From positions 1-44,143 of the forward strand of contig JAPOVP010000020.1 of NCBI GenBank assembly GCA_026708085.1: 44,143 nt of DNA, written 5' to 3'. Numbering within the stretch: the stretch's first letter is position 1; every line of letters begins with the position of its first letter. Source of the DNA: Caldilineaceae bacterium (lineage in GTDB: Bacteria; Chloroflexota; Anaerolineae; Caldilineales; Caldilineaceae). Positions 1 to 9,598 of this stretch are shown here, one piece after another. A program made the position numbers and the translations under genes. A model generated the notes under the pieces. It ran no database searches. It was given only the letters and a program-made list of their open reading frames with translations, and had not been told where the DNA came from.

Positions 1-95
1 CGTTGCGGGGGCGGAGCCCCCGCACAAGGGAGGGCCGAATAGGCCCGACCGCCCAACTGCAGTGGTCAGTAGTCAGTAGTCAGTGGTCAGTGAAA
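1..95. repeat. Composite palindromic dispersed element, copy A
   Basis: A perfect 8-bp stem (GCGGGGGC, loop GGA, GCCCCCGC) lies at 5-23. It is followed by CCGCACAAGGGAGGGCCGAA (21-40), a small GGGCC/GGCCC hairpin, and four 7-bp tandem units of GTCAGTR at 65-92. The same order of motifs recurs near 43665-43740, and the first 18 bases are identical to the last 18 bases of the window. It resembles a REP-like or non-coding dispersed element. No gene is visible in 1-226. Confidence 0.6.
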
Positions 96-226
96 GCAAC
101 CATTGAAGGGCGATAAGATTGATAGGGATAGAGAAACGTCTTTCGCCACACTGAATTATGAGCGGCTTTGGGCAAGGACTTGGCAGTTACGATAGGTGTT
201 GAAATCGAGTCACGTCTCCTGATGGC

Positions 227-2131
227 GTGGTCTCGTCAAAACGCGTTATGGTGAAGAATCGCAGACGGTCGGCGCAAAATAGAACGACTGACCTTGGCAG
301 GCAAGGCCGCCTTCCATTGAAGGAGGAGGGCGCGGTCGTCAAGGACTGGGGAGGCCGCCTTCCCGTTGCGCTTACCTTTCCGAACAGCTATTACGTCGGC
401 ATGAGCAGCCTGGCATTTCAACTGCTCTATCGCTGGTTGAACGATGAACCGGACGTTGTGTGCGAGCGCATATTCTGGCAAAAGGGCGCGGCCGCGGCAG
501 GCAAGCCATTACTGTCGCTTGAGAGCGGGCGTCAGGCGGAAGACTTTGACATCTGGGCATTCACCATTTCCTGGGAAATGGACTATTTCAATGTCATCGA
601 GATGCTCCGCCAGGCCGGCATCCCCCCTCTTTTCCAGGAGCGACTCCAAAGCAGCCGCTGGGACGGATCGCCCTGGCCTCTCATCATCGCGGGTGGGCCC
701 GGCATCACAATGAACCCGGAGCCGATGGCCCCCTTCTTCGATGCCGTTCTCATTGGCGAAGGCGAGGAGGCTGTGCCCGAGTTCATTGCGCTGTGCCGCG
801 ATGCAGTTCACGAGGACCGAGAGGCGCTCCTTCAGGTACTTGATCGGAAGCCAGGCTTCTACGTGCCCCATCTCCGCCCTTCGAATCGCGACCACGTTGA
901 CTTTCGGCAGGTTGAGCGGCTATGGGTGCGCGAGCTGCCTGAATACGAAACGCAGTCCGTTCTCTATACACCGGATACGGAGTTCGGCGGGATGCACCTG
1001 ATGGAGATCGCGCGCGGCTGCGGGCGCGGGTGCCGCTTCTGCCTGGCGGGGTATGTCTACCGGCCGCCGCGCGAACAGCCCATGGAGACACTGTTGGGTT
1101 GGGCGGAAGCGGCCAGAGCGAAAGGACGCCAGCGAATTGGTCTCGTCAGTGCCGCGGTCAGCGATCATACGCAGATAGACGAACTGGCAACCGAACTTGC
1201 GGGCATGGGCGCTTCGATCAGCGCCAGCTCGATGAGGATGGATCCGATCAGTGTGCCACTGATCCGGGCGATGGCAGAAGGCGGGACACAGACTTTAACA
1301 GTGGCCCCGGAGGCGGGGAGCGAGCGTCTTCGAGACGTGATCAACAAGACCCAAACCGAAGAGCAGATGATGCGGGCAGTGGGCCTGGCGGCCGAACTGG
1401 ACTTTCCCCAGCTCAAACTCTATTTCATGACCGGCCACCCCACGGAGACAGACGAAGACATCCAGGAGCTGATAGAATTCACACTTAAGGCGCGTCAGAT
1501 TTTCAGGCGACGGCTGGCGATCAATGCCACACCGTTCGTGCCCAAAGCGCATACTCCTTTTCAATGGGAAGCGATGGCGCCGGCGTCCGAGCTGAAACGG
1601 CGGCAGCGCACCATTAACAAGGCGCTGGCGCGGCACGGCGTCGAGGTACGAGCAGACTCGCCCGATTGGGCTGAAGTGCAGGCCGTGTTGAGCCGAGGAG
1701 ACCGAGCACTCGCCGAGGTTCTCTTGGCGATCCCGCCGGGACAGCTGAATACGCGCCTCTTCTTCAGGACCATGGAGGAATTGGGGCTCGAGAAAGAGCA
1801 CTATCTGGGCAAGTGGGAGGCGGGAAGTCCTCTTCCGTGGGACATTGTGCAGAGCGGCGTCAGCGAGAGCTACTTCAATTACGAACTGCGGCTGGCAGCC
1901 CAAGGGCGCACGGGCCTCTCGTGCCCGCCGGACACCGCCGGTTGTCTCACCTGCCAAGCGTGTGACGACGACTGGGCATTCCGCTATGGCGCCACCGAGA
2001 ACCGCCCGATCAAGACGACTAAGGGCGGGGCATGGCGGGCGCAGGACTGGCTACCGTGGACGAAGCTAAAGGCCGAACAGCACGAGACCGGCCTGGGAAA
2101 TGTAACGATTGAACCGATCCCACTCGAATAG
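227..2131 (+). CDS. B12-binding-type radical SAM protein (TIGR03960-like)
   Basis: This 634-residue protein has the layout of the TIGR03960 radical SAM family. The N-terminal half is a cobalamin-binding-like Rossmann region (about 35-240, with GGPG and GEGEEAVPEF). The radical SAM core starts at C265-x3-C269-x2-C272, which binds the 4Fe-4S cluster that cleaves S-adenosylmethionine. The SAM-binding region continues through APEAGSERLR. A C-terminal cysteine cluster (CPPDTAGCLTCQAC) suggests a second metal site. Family members are related to RNA- or protein-modifying radical SAM enzymes, and the substrate is unknown. The longest frame starts at a GTG without a clear ribosome site. An in-frame ATG lies at 248. 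The partner DUF2344 domain often linked to this family is not seen. The next gene, pgeF, lies 92 bp downstream on the same strand. Confidence 0.88.
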   Translation: MVSSKRVMVKNRRRSAQNRTTDLGRQGRLPLKEEGAVVKDWGGRLPVALTFPNSYYVGMSSLAFQLLYRWLNDEPDVVCERIFWQKGAAAAGKPLLSLESGRQAEDFDIWAFTISWEMDYFNVIEMLRQAGIPPLFQERLQSSRWDGSPWPLIIAGGPGITMNPEPMAPFFDAVLIGEGEEAVPEFIALCRDAVHEDREALLQVLDRKPGFYVPHLRPSNRDHVDFRQVERLWVRELPEYETQSVLYTPDTEFGGMHLMEIARGCGRGCRFCLAGYVYRPPREQPMETLLGWAEAARAKGRQRIGLVSAAVSDHTQIDELATELAGMGASISASSMRMDPISVPLIRAMAEGGTQTLTVAPEAGSERLRDVINKTQTEEQMMRAVGLAAELDFPQLKLYFMTGHPTETDEDIQELIEFTLKARQIFRRRLAINATPFVPKAHTPFQWEAMAPASELKRRQRTINKALARHGVEVRADSPDWAEVQAVLSRGDRALAEVLLAIPPGQLNTRLFFRTMEELGLEKEHYLGKWEAGSPLPWDIVQSGVSESYFNYELRLAAQGRTGLSCPPDTAGCLTCQACDDDWAFRYGATENRPIKTTKGGAWRAQDWLPWTKLKAEQHETGLGNVTIEPIPLE

Positions 2132-2223
2132 ATCTGGCCTTCCTGTGGGAAGGACCGCTGCTCATCAAAGAGTTGACAGCAAACAGGATGGGAGTCGGGT
2201 TGTAAGAGGAAGCACTCTCACGA

Positions 2224-3027
2224 ATGCACCGCATTTGCTACAGCAATGGCGTAGTGGCCTATGCCTTCAGAAGTTTCGCCACCCTCCCTCTCCAGGCCCA
2301 TGTTAGTGCGCGTCACGGAGGCGTTTCACCAGAGCCCTGGCAGAGCCTGAATTTCAGCTACAGTCGCGGGGACGAGCGTGAACGCGTCCTCGAAAACTTT
2401 GCCCGTTTCTGTGCTGCACTTGGCATAGACCCCTCGCATCCCGTCCGTACACACCAAGTCCACAGTACAGACGTCGCCGAGGTCGGCTGGGAAGATGCGG
2501 GAGCCCGGCAGCAAGGGTGCGACGCCCTCATCACAGACTCGGTTGGCCTTCCCCTCTTTCTTGTGTTCGCCGACTGTGTCCCTATTGTCATTTACGATCC
2601 GGTCCACCATGTGTTGGGCGCCTGCCATGCCGGTTGGCGAGGCACTGTGCACGGCATGGCAGACGCGGCCTTACGTGCAATGGAGGCGGCATACGGTACC
2701 GACGCGGCCGACGTTCATGTTGGCATCGGTCCCAGCATCGGTCCGGAGAGCTATGAGGTTGGAGAAGAGGTCATCGAGATGGCGATTTCGGTTCTGCCCA
2801 GCGGCGAGCGGTATTTCCGCCGGCACGGTTGCGATCGGGCGAACCCCTGCTTCGACCTCTGGCAGGCGAACATCGAACAGTTGAAAGCGGCCGGTGTCCC
2901 GGGAGAGCAGATCGAATTGTCAGGAATCGACACGGCGCGCAGGACGGATGATTTCTACAGTCACCGGGCAGAAAGGGGGCGGTGCGGTCTTTTTGGACTC
3001 CTGACCTGGCTGGAACCGCGGGCGTAG
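2224..3027 (+). CDS. pgeF: Peptidoglycan editing factor PgeF / YfiH-type multicopper polyphenol oxidoreductase
   Basis: The 267-residue protein belongs to the YfiH/DUF152 family (formerly 'laccase domain'). This is a cytosolic zinc-binding hydrolase that removes misincorporated residues from peptidoglycan precursors and also shows purine nucleoside phosphorylase activity in some members. The metal ligands are visible as H80 (in THQVHSTDV), C118 (FADCVPI) and H135 (ACHAGWRG). The C118-H135 spacing of 17 equals that of E. coli YfiH. The C-terminal CFDLW and the late DDFYSHRAERGRCG segments are also typical. The length is normal. The ATG at 2224 follows a distant AGAGGA. The gene may be co-transcribed with the radical SAM gene upstream. 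Confidence 0.93.
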   Translation: MHRICYSNGVVAYAFRSFATLPLQAHVSARHGGVSPEPWQSLNFSYSRGDERERVLENFARFCAALGIDPSHPVRTHQVHSTDVAEVGWEDAGARQQGCDALITDSVGLPLFLVFADCVPIVIYDPVHHVLGACHAGWRGTVHGMADAALRAMEAAYGTDAADVHVGIGPSIGPESYEVGEEVIEMAISVLPSGERYFRRHGCDRANPCFDLWQANIEQLKAAGVPGEQIELSGIDTARRTDDFYSHRAERGRCGLFGLLTWLEPRA

Positions 3028-3164
3028 TGGCATCGTTCGCAGGTCAAGATATGATACAATAAGTGAGGAAAGTATAGTCTTGGGTTTGAAGTCGAACATC
3101 GTCCGGAGTGCAGAGCAGTTTCGCAAATGACGCAGGCGAAGTCGCCATAGGGCGGACCCATGCG

Positions 3165-4034
3165 ATGTACATGGGTTTCAAGGTTGGAGCCGCTCTGCCA
3201 TTTGTCTGTTTGGGTTTATTCTGCATGTCGGAAAACGCGAACTGGTTTGAGGAGTTGCTGCGCCGGCTTGGTCTTGACGCCCTACCGACCTACCAGCAGA
3301 TTCTTGAATCGATGGACCCATTGTCTTGGACGCTGGTATTGCTCCTGACAGGAGCAATTATACTGGGCGTTTTTTTTACACTGAACACGCGGTACCGCTT
3401 TCACGCCTTCCAGGAGGCGGAGGCTACGCCAGAAATCCTGCTGGCCCGATTGAAGCAGGATCCGACTTACCTTACGCCTCCTTCAATTGTCAACCGGCTC
3501 GGCGCTGATACGACTCTGTTGCTGCTGGAACACGGCGATCAGATTACCGCCCCGCAGTGGCGCTCGATGTGGAACCGCGTGCGTGAAGAGCTACTTGGAC
3601 TGCTCTCCTCTCAACACGCGTTTGGCCCAATTTACGCCCTGGCTCATTACTACCAAAGCACCGATACGCAGGAGCCGGACAGCATGCGTATACGGCGTAC
3701 TGCGCTGATTCACAAGCTGGGACAACGCCGGCAACTTGAACCCGGAGCGGATGGCATGGTTGCCCAACTGCGGCTTGTTCGTCATCCTGCTGAGCAACTT
3801 GGCGAATTGGGATTTGACGGCCCGACGATCTGGTTGGAAAACAATGACGAGACAATGCCGATCCAGGGTCCAATCATTCAGATGGATACGGTGCGGTTTG
3901 ATTCGGTCGATCGTGCCAGTGTCAGTCTGCTCATTCAGAGGACACCAACCGTTGGCGGGAACTTCAGCATAGAGATGGAAAAGCGGAATGACATGTGGGT
4001 GGTGGTAGGCGAACAGGTCAACTGGGCAACTTAG
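3165..4034 (+). CDS. Hypothetical membrane protein with two TM segments
   Basis: I do not recognise this family. With the ATG at 3165 it has 289 residues. A purine-rich AGGGCGG sits about ten bases upstream of that ATG. A GTG at 3108 would add 19 polar residues but has no properly spaced ribosome site. Two hydrophobic segments lie near the N-terminus, one starting almost at once (KVGAALPFVCLGLFC) and one around residues 53-73 (WTLVLLLTGAIILGVFF). A soluble C-terminal region of about 210 residues follows, with no cysteine pairs or catalytic motif I can name. The likely topology is two helices with the bulk on one side. It lies between pgeF and the GAF-HTH membrane protein on the same strand. 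Confidence 0.72.
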   Translation: MYMGFKVGAALPFVCLGLFCMSENANWFEELLRRLGLDALPTYQQILESMDPLSWTLVLLLTGAIILGVFFTLNTRYRFHAFQEAEATPEILLARLKQDPTYLTPPSIVNRLGADTTLLLLEHGDQITAPQWRSMWNRVREELLGLLSSQHAFGPIYALAHYYQSTDTQEPDSMRIRRTALIHKLGQRRQLEPGADGMVAQLRLVRHPAEQLGELGFDGPTIWLENNDETMPIQGPIIQMDTVRFDSVDRASVSLLIQRTPTVGGNFSIEMEKRNDMWVVVGEQVNWAT

Positions 4035-4181
4035 CACGCTGTTTTGAGGACCATGTGCCGGTCAGCCCTTCCGGCTGATCGCCTCATCTGCCGGCCCCAG
4101 CAGACACCCGCATATCGCGCAGCGCCTGCCCCATTTTGCAGTTGCATGAACGAGTCCCGCTGCAGTTTGCGATAGAAGACG

Positions 4182-6263
4182 ATGAACGAATTAACGTTGA
4201 CCCTTGCCGATGCCTTGGGTTTTTTGAATACCCTTGTCTCCTCGGTTGTCGTAATACTTTCCTTCTCGCTACTGGCTTACACGTTAACCTACAATTTTCG
4301 CCATCCGGTGGCGCGTCGGTTCGCCTTCCTCCTGGGGCTGGTCATGGTGACGTACGCTTCAGAAGTCGCGTTGACTCAGGTCGTCAGCTCCGATTCGGCA
4401 TCCAAATGGCTGCGCTTCGAATGGTTAGGAATTGCGCTACTGCCCGGCGCATACTTTGCTTTTTCCTATGCGGTGCTGCGTACGACAAATTACCACACTG
4501 ACCGACGCAGGTTGTTAAATCTTGCGATCGGCGTTCTTTCGATAGCGAGTGCTCTGTTAGCTTTCTTCTCCTCCTGGCTGGTAGACGTCGTCGAATTCGA
4601 TCCGCTCCTCAGTTACCTTCAACCTGGCGTACTGTTCTGGCCCTTTGCTGCATTCTTCGCAGGGGTAGTCATCCTTTCCCACCTGAACATTTGGAAGGCA
4701 CGGCAGCGCTGCCTGACCGACGAAAGCCGCAAGCGGATGACCTATCTTCTGCTGGCTTCGGCAGCGCCTGGCATCGGTACCTTCCCTTATTTGATCGCGT
4801 TGGGTAAGTCCTCGGTCGGTCTGCTGTCGCCGGAGTGGATTCTCAGTCTTGCGATCGTGGGTAACTCTGCGATCGGTGTCATGCTGATCGGTCTGAGCTA
4901 CACGGTGGCCTTTTTCGGCGTCTACACTCCTGACAGGGTCGTCCGGTACCGGTTGATTCGGTACTTCGCCCGAGGGCCGGTTGTGGCGATCCTAGTCATA
5001 CTGGCGGTGCAGACCATCCCCACGGTGGAGCTCATTCTTGGCCTGCCGCGGAACATTGTCCTCTTCAGCGTCATTACCGGTGTGATCGTGGCCGCACAGG
5101 TTATTCTGAGCGTCTCCAGGGAGTTGACCGACAGGCTGGTCTACGGTGAGGACAGGCAGGAGGTCGCGTGGCTGCGCGAGCTGGACAGGCGTCTCCTGAC
5201 GACGACGGATTTGCGGCAGTTTCTAGAGAACCACCTGACCGTCCTGTGTGAATTGCTGCGCGTCCCCTCCGGCTTCGTGGCTGCGGCGATCGGTACCGAC
5301 CTGATCCTGGAAGCGATGGTGGGACCTGCGGGAACGAGGCAGGAGATCCTAGATGACAGGGACTGGAGCGATGCAATGAGCGAGGCGTTGAGCCATGCCC
5401 GTAAGAACGGCACAGCCAACGCGGTGCGGAAGTCGAAGATTGTCGAAGGGGGAGCTGTGACGGCGGCAGATGGCAGGTTGTCGTCTCGGAAGGTGGCGCC
5501 AGAACCGGTGGAATACGGTGGATACTGGCTCTGGCCTGTTTTGGAACCTGGAGGGGAGCGAAAGGGCGAGATTGTGCTGGGTATGTTGGGTGTGCGGGCA
5601 CGCAGCGAATCGCCTGCACTCAGTTCCGAGGAAAGTGCCCTGCTGGCGCAACAGATCGACAGCGTCGCCAAGGCCTTGCTGGATCGCAAGATGCAGATGC
5701 AGGTCATGGTGGTTCTGAGGCGTATCATTCCCGGCATTGACCGCATCCAACAGATCAGAGGCATTGTACCGTATGTATCAGAGAATACGGAGGTGCCCCC
5801 GGCGGAGCTACTTGAGCCGAGCCCGATTCACAATCCTGAATTCGAGAGCTGGGTGAAAGACGCTCTCAGTCACTATTGGGGGGGACCCAAGCTAACCCGA
5901 AGCCCGTTGATGCAGTTGCGAGTGGTGGACCGAGTGGTCGAGGAGGCGGACGGCAACCCGGGCAAGGCTCTGCGGCTGGTGCTGGGGCGCGCCATTCAGA
6001 ATCTGCGGCCAGGGGGTAAACAGGATCTGAGCACGCCCGAATGGCTTCTCTACAATATCCTGGAGATGCGATTCATTCAGGGCCGGAAGATTCGCGATAT
6101 TGCAGTCCGTCTGGCCATCAGTGAGAGTGATTTGTATCGAAAGCAGCGGGTTGCAATCGGCCAGGTCGCCCAGGTGTTGACCGAGATGGAGCAGGGCGAC
6201 TGGGACGCTCTGCTCAAATTGCAGGAAGCGGAGGAATTGGAACTCGTGAAGGAAGTAGAGTGA
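4182..6263 (+). CDS. Membrane sensor: 7TM histidine-kinase-type N-terminus, GAF, C-terminal HTH, no kinase
   Basis: The 693-residue protein starts with about nine hydrophobic segments (residues 12-35, 46-66, 82-99, 111-130, 148-168, 187-208, 218-248, 263-280 and 291-311), like the 7TM N-terminal region of some histidine kinases. A GAF-like domain follows (about 335-505). After a linker, the C-terminus carries a helix-turn-helix resembling a sigma region 4 (about 635-662, IRDIAVRLAISESDLYRKQR). No H-box, HATPase or receiver motif is present, so it is not a two-component kinase. I associate this layout with Chloroflexota. By inference it could act as a membrane-tethered one-component regulator. 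It ends 16 bp before the ftsK frame, so the two are probably co-transcribed. Confidence 0.8.
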   Translation: MNELTLTLADALGFLNTLVSSVVVILSFSLLAYTLTYNFRHPVARRFAFLLGLVMVTYASEVALTQVVSSDSASKWLRFEWLGIALLPGAYFAFSYAVLRTTNYHTDRRRLLNLAIGVLSIASALLAFFSSWLVDVVEFDPLLSYLQPGVLFWPFAAFFAGVVILSHLNIWKARQRCLTDESRKRMTYLLLASAAPGIGTFPYLIALGKSSVGLLSPEWILSLAIVGNSAIGVMLIGLSYTVAFFGVYTPDRVVRYRLIRYFARGPVVAILVILAVQTIPTVELILGLPRNIVLFSVITGVIVAAQVILSVSRELTDRLVYGEDRQEVAWLRELDRRLLTTTDLRQFLENHLTVLCELLRVPSGFVAAAIGTDLILEAMVGPAGTRQEILDDRDWSDAMSEALSHARKNGTANAVRKSKIVEGGAVTAADGRLSSRKVAPEPVEYGGYWLWPVLEPGGERKGEIVLGMLGVRARSESPALSSEESALLAQQIDSVAKALLDRKMQMQVMVVLRRIIPGIDRIQQIRGIVPYVSENTEVPPAELLEPSPIHNPEFESWVKDALSHYWGGPKLTRSPLMQLRVVDRVVEEADGNPGKALRLVLGRAIQNLRPGGKQDLSTPEWLLYNILEMRFIQGRKIRDIAVRLAISESDLYRKQRVAIGQVAQVLTEMEQGDWDALLKLQEAEELELVKEVE

Positions 6264-6279
6264 GAACCAAGAGTTTCCT

Positions 6280-8631
6280 TTGGCGTATTCGGAATCGATT
6301 GCCAGTGCTCGCGTGAGCAAGAGTCTGATGGCTGCCACCAAGTCTAAGCGCAGAAAATATCAGAAAACTGGGAAAAGAACTGCCATTAAGGTGAATGCCC
6401 AGAACCTGCTTGCCAAGCATTCAAGTGTGGTTATGGGTTTCGCAGTATTGCTCTTTGGCGCGTACCTTGGGTTCACTCTCATTGTTTCGCGGCAGGATTC
6501 GTGGACACTCTGGCTGGCGGGCAGGATGGCCTGGCCGTTGGTGTTCAGCCTACTTATAACGGGCGTGGTGATGATGCTGGAAGACAGGGCCGGGTACTGG
6601 CATCCGGAGGCGCTTGTCGGTGGGGAACTTCTGCTATTGTCACTGGCCTCATTGGAACACATAAGTGGCAATCAGGTTGCCGAGTGGTCTTTACCGGCTT
6701 CCGGCCACGGCGCAGGTCTGATCGGCTGGGTGTCAGGCAATCTACTAATCAGCCTGCTGGGACAGTTACCGGCAGCCTTTACCGCAGTTCTACTTGCCCT
6801 TCTGAGTTTCTTCTTGTTGTTTCGCCATACACCCCTGATTTACCTTTTCGGATTCATAGGTCAGTTGCGCCGTGAACTGGCCGAACCTGTGGCTGGTTCA
6901 TCCGAGGCTCCCTATCGTGAGCCGGGGGAAATCCTCGTCGCGGACGAAGGGGAAGCGGAATCACCCCGGCCTGAAGAGGAGACTGCCAGACCTGCACAGG
7001 GTCCCCTTGCGGTGAATGAGCCACTGTCTGAACCGGAACCCCCGGAGTGGATTGAACCGTCGGTGCCGGGCCGTTCGGTGAAGGCGGAACTGCCTGCCCA
7101 GGAAACGGGGCCGGCCAGACGCAGGCCCAAAGGAGGTGGTTCGGGCGAGCGTCCGCTGAAGCATCTGCGAAAAGAGGAAGAGCTGCCCCTTGCCGAGCTG
7201 CTTGAAGACGATGCCGGCCAGCTTGAATGGGACATCGAGGGCATGGCAGAGATCATCCAGGAGACTTTGTCGGACTTTGACATTCCGGTAGAGATTGTCA
7301 ATATCGAGACAGGGCCGACCATCACCCAGTTCGGGGTACAGCCTCTATACGTGGAGCGGGCCGGACAGAGACGTAAAGTACGGGTCAGCCGAATTGCCGC
7401 GGTAGCCGACGACCTGGCGCTGGCCCTTGCTGCACCTGCTATCCGAATTGAAGCGCCGGTACCCGGCCAGCCTTTTGTGGGCATCGAAGTGCCGAACCCG
7501 GTAAAGTGCATGGTTGGCATGAGGGGCATCCTTGAGAGCAAACAGATGGCGAGACAAGGGGGAAGGCTGCCACTGGCTCTCGGCAGGGACACCTCGGGGA
7601 CGCCCGTTGTCACAGACCTGGCGCGTGCCCCGCATCTGCTGATCGCGGGCGCGACGGGATCGGGCAAGTCGGCATGTATCAACGGTGTAATCGTCAGCCT
7701 GCTTATGTACCATGGCCCGGAGACCCTTCGCTTCATCATGGTCGACCCCAAGCTGGTGGAGCTGCCCGGCTACAACAGCATCCCGCATATGGTTGGAAAG
7801 GTGATCACCGATCTGGAAGACGTTCACGGTGCGTTGACCTGGCTTCTCTTGCAGATGGATGATCGCTACGTAATGTTCAGGGAAAACAGGGTCCGGGACA
7901 TCGAGTCCTACAATCGTCTTGCCCGACGCCGGAAGAAGCTGGAATCGCTGCCCCACATCGTCCTTATCGTTGACGAGCTGGCGGACCTGATGATGACGGC
8001 GCCGGAGGAGATCGAGAAACAGCTGGTTCGCCTGGCCCAGATGGCGCGTGCCACGGGAATCCATCTTGTCCTGGCAACGCAGCGTCCCAGCACTGACGTG
8101 GTGACAGGCCTGATCAAGGCCAATTTCCCGTCGCGCATCGCCTTCGCCGTCACAAGTCAGGTCGACAGCCGCGTTATTATGGATTCGCCGGGAGCCGAGA
8201 AGCTGCTCGGCCAGGGCGACATGCTCTTCATGCGGCCAGATAAGGCCAAGGTCGAACGGGTGCAGGGCAGTTACGTCACCGACTCGGAGATAAAGAGCGT
8301 GGTCGAATGGTGGACGGAACGCGGCCTCCTCGAAAATCCGAGCGGCCCCGCCGTAAGGGTTGCACCGTGGATCGGCCTGCTGGACCGTTTGGACGACGAA
8401 GAGGAGCTGTTGGCAGAAGCCATTGACGCCATTCGCGGCGAGAAGTCGATCAGCGCCAGCTTTGTACAGCGAGAGCTGAAGATCGGCTATCCGCGGGCGG
8501 CACGCCTGGTCAGTTTACTCGAGTCGAAAGGTCTGCTCAGGGCAGAGGCGGGCGGGGACCAGAGAAGGACTGTTTTGTTAAAGGCCAACTCCGAGTCAGG
8601 CGAGGAAAACGAGGCGCTTGAAGAGGCTTGA
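6280..8631 (+). CDS. ftsK: DNA translocase FtsK/SpoIIIE
   Basis: FtsK moves chromosome ends across the closing division septum and directs XerCD resolution. The N-terminus holds about four membrane segments (residues 50-70, 85-100, 114-128 and 145-182). An acidic, proline-rich linker follows (200-300), then the motor: alpha-domain from about 310, Walker A GATGSGKS at 457-464, and Walker B VLIVDELADL with D565-E566. The C-terminal gamma winged helix (about 700-755, SFVQRELKIGYPRAARLVSLLE) recognises KOPS-type sequences. The 783 residues are typical of Gram-positive-type FtsK. The longest frame starts with TTG at 6280. GTG 6313 or ATG 6328 are equally possible, because the first 40 residues are basic and poorly conserved. 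Confidence 0.96.
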   Translation: MAYSESIASARVSKSLMAATKSKRRKYQKTGKRTAIKVNAQNLLAKHSSVVMGFAVLLFGAYLGFTLIVSRQDSWTLWLAGRMAWPLVFSLLITGVVMMLEDRAGYWHPEALVGGELLLLSLASLEHISGNQVAEWSLPASGHGAGLIGWVSGNLLISLLGQLPAAFTAVLLALLSFFLLFRHTPLIYLFGFIGQLRRELAEPVAGSSEAPYREPGEILVADEGEAESPRPEEETARPAQGPLAVNEPLSEPEPPEWIEPSVPGRSVKAELPAQETGPARRRPKGGGSGERPLKHLRKEEELPLAELLEDDAGQLEWDIEGMAEIIQETLSDFDIPVEIVNIETGPTITQFGVQPLYVERAGQRRKVRVSRIAAVADDLALALAAPAIRIEAPVPGQPFVGIEVPNPVKCMVGMRGILESKQMARQGGRLPLALGRDTSGTPVVTDLARAPHLLIAGATGSGKSACINGVIVSLLMYHGPETLRFIMVDPKLVELPGYNSIPHMVGKVITDLEDVHGALTWLLLQMDDRYVMFRENRVRDIESYNRLARRRKKLESLPHIVLIVDELADLMMTAPEEIEKQLVRLAQMARATGIHLVLATQRPSTDVVTGLIKANFPSRIAFAVTSQVDSRVIMDSPGAEKLLGQGDMLFMRPDKAKVERVQGSYVTDSEIKSVVEWWTERGLLENPSGPAVRVAPWIGLLDRLDDEEELLAEAIDAIRGEKSISASFVQRELKIGYPRAARLVSLLESKGLLRAEAGGDQRRTVLLKANSESGEENEALEEA

Positions 8632-8738
8632 CAACAGGAAGATTTCGGACCTCTTTCAGAAGCAAAGGGTCGGCCTCAAGTAACTACTGATGCCAAGCGC
8701 GAGCAGAGTCAGTTTCCAAAGCTGCAGGAGAAAAAGTA

Positions 8739-9575
8739 ATGCCCTACACCTTTCAACCCAATGCCATGTACCGAATGCCGACCCATTTTGGCCCGAGGAC
8801 AGGTCCGCGTCGCGGGCCTGACGGGCGAGGTTTCGACTGCGTAGACAGCCCAAAGAGTGTTTCCTATTCGGTCAGCTATCTCACGCACGGTGCGGCCGCG
8901 GAGGCGATATTGCCACCGGGCTTTGCTCTGAACGGCGAGCCGGTAGTTACGATCAGCGCGACATACATGACGGAGATAGACTGGCTGGCGGGGCGGGGAT
9001 ACAACACGCTGGGCGCTTCAGTTCCAGTTACGTATTCCGGCCGGGTGGACAACGTGAGCGGCAGCTTGCTTCTCGTGCTGTGGGAAAACCTGACCGATCC
9101 TATCCTGACCGGCCGCGAGGAGCTGGGTTTTTCCAAGATCTACTGTGAACTGCCGGAGCCTGTCGTGTACAACGGCGGCTCTCACTGCGTCGGAAGCTGG
9201 CTCGGGTTCCGCTTTCTGGATCTGCGATTGCACGAAATGACCGAACTGTCGGAGCAGGAAATCGCGGCTCAATCTGCAAGAGCAGGCGGCGACGGAACGC
9301 TACACTACAAGTACGTCCCGCGGACAGGGGAATGGGGTACCGCGGACGCGGAATACGCTGTCCTGACGCCGGCACATACGCCTAACCGCCGCGTCCTGGG
9401 CATGTGGCGCGGTCAAGGAACGGTTGATTGGCATCGGGCCAAGTGGGAGGACATGCCGACCCAGTACAACATAGTAAACTGTCTGGCCGAGTTGGAGATT
9501 CTGGAATATCGAGGAGCAACGATCACCCAGACCATTGGCGGTAAGGACCTGAGTGATCAACGCATATTAGAGTAA
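8739..9575 (+). CDS. Acetoacetate decarboxylase-like (ADC family) protein
   Basis: The 278-residue protein has the ADC-family core. The segment GREELGFSKIYCELP puts K133 where acetoacetate decarboxylase has its Schiff-base lysine, which forms an imine with a beta-keto acid or, in ADC-like enzymes, drives aldol or dehydratase chemistry. PPGFALNGEPVV near residues 59-70 is also typical of the family. AGGAG lies 8 bases before the ATG at 8739, a strong ribosome site. The protein is about 30 residues longer than classic Adc, with an Arg/Gly-rich N-terminus and a C-terminal extension. The substrate cannot be told. The neighbour is a convergent SDR, 23 bp away. It lies 107 bp after ftsK. Confidence 0.85.
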   Translation: MPYTFQPNAMYRMPTHFGPRTGPRRGPDGRGFDCVDSPKSVSYSVSYLTHGAAAEAILPPGFALNGEPVVTISATYMTEIDWLAGRGYNTLGASVPVTYSGRVDNVSGSLLLVLWENLTDPILTGREELGFSKIYCELPEPVVYNGGSHCVGSWLGFRFLDLRLHEMTELSEQEIAAQSARAGGDGTLHYKYVPRTGEWGTADAEYAVLTPAHTPNRRVLGMWRGQGTVDWHRAKWEDMPTQYNIVNCLAELEILEYRGATITQTIGGKDLSDQRILE

Positions 9576-9598
9576 GTGCGCGGGCTCAGTCCAGCCAT

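Noticed and set aside
4062..4078. Hairpin TCAGCC/GGCTGA as terminator
   Set aside because: Six-base stem with no T-run after it.
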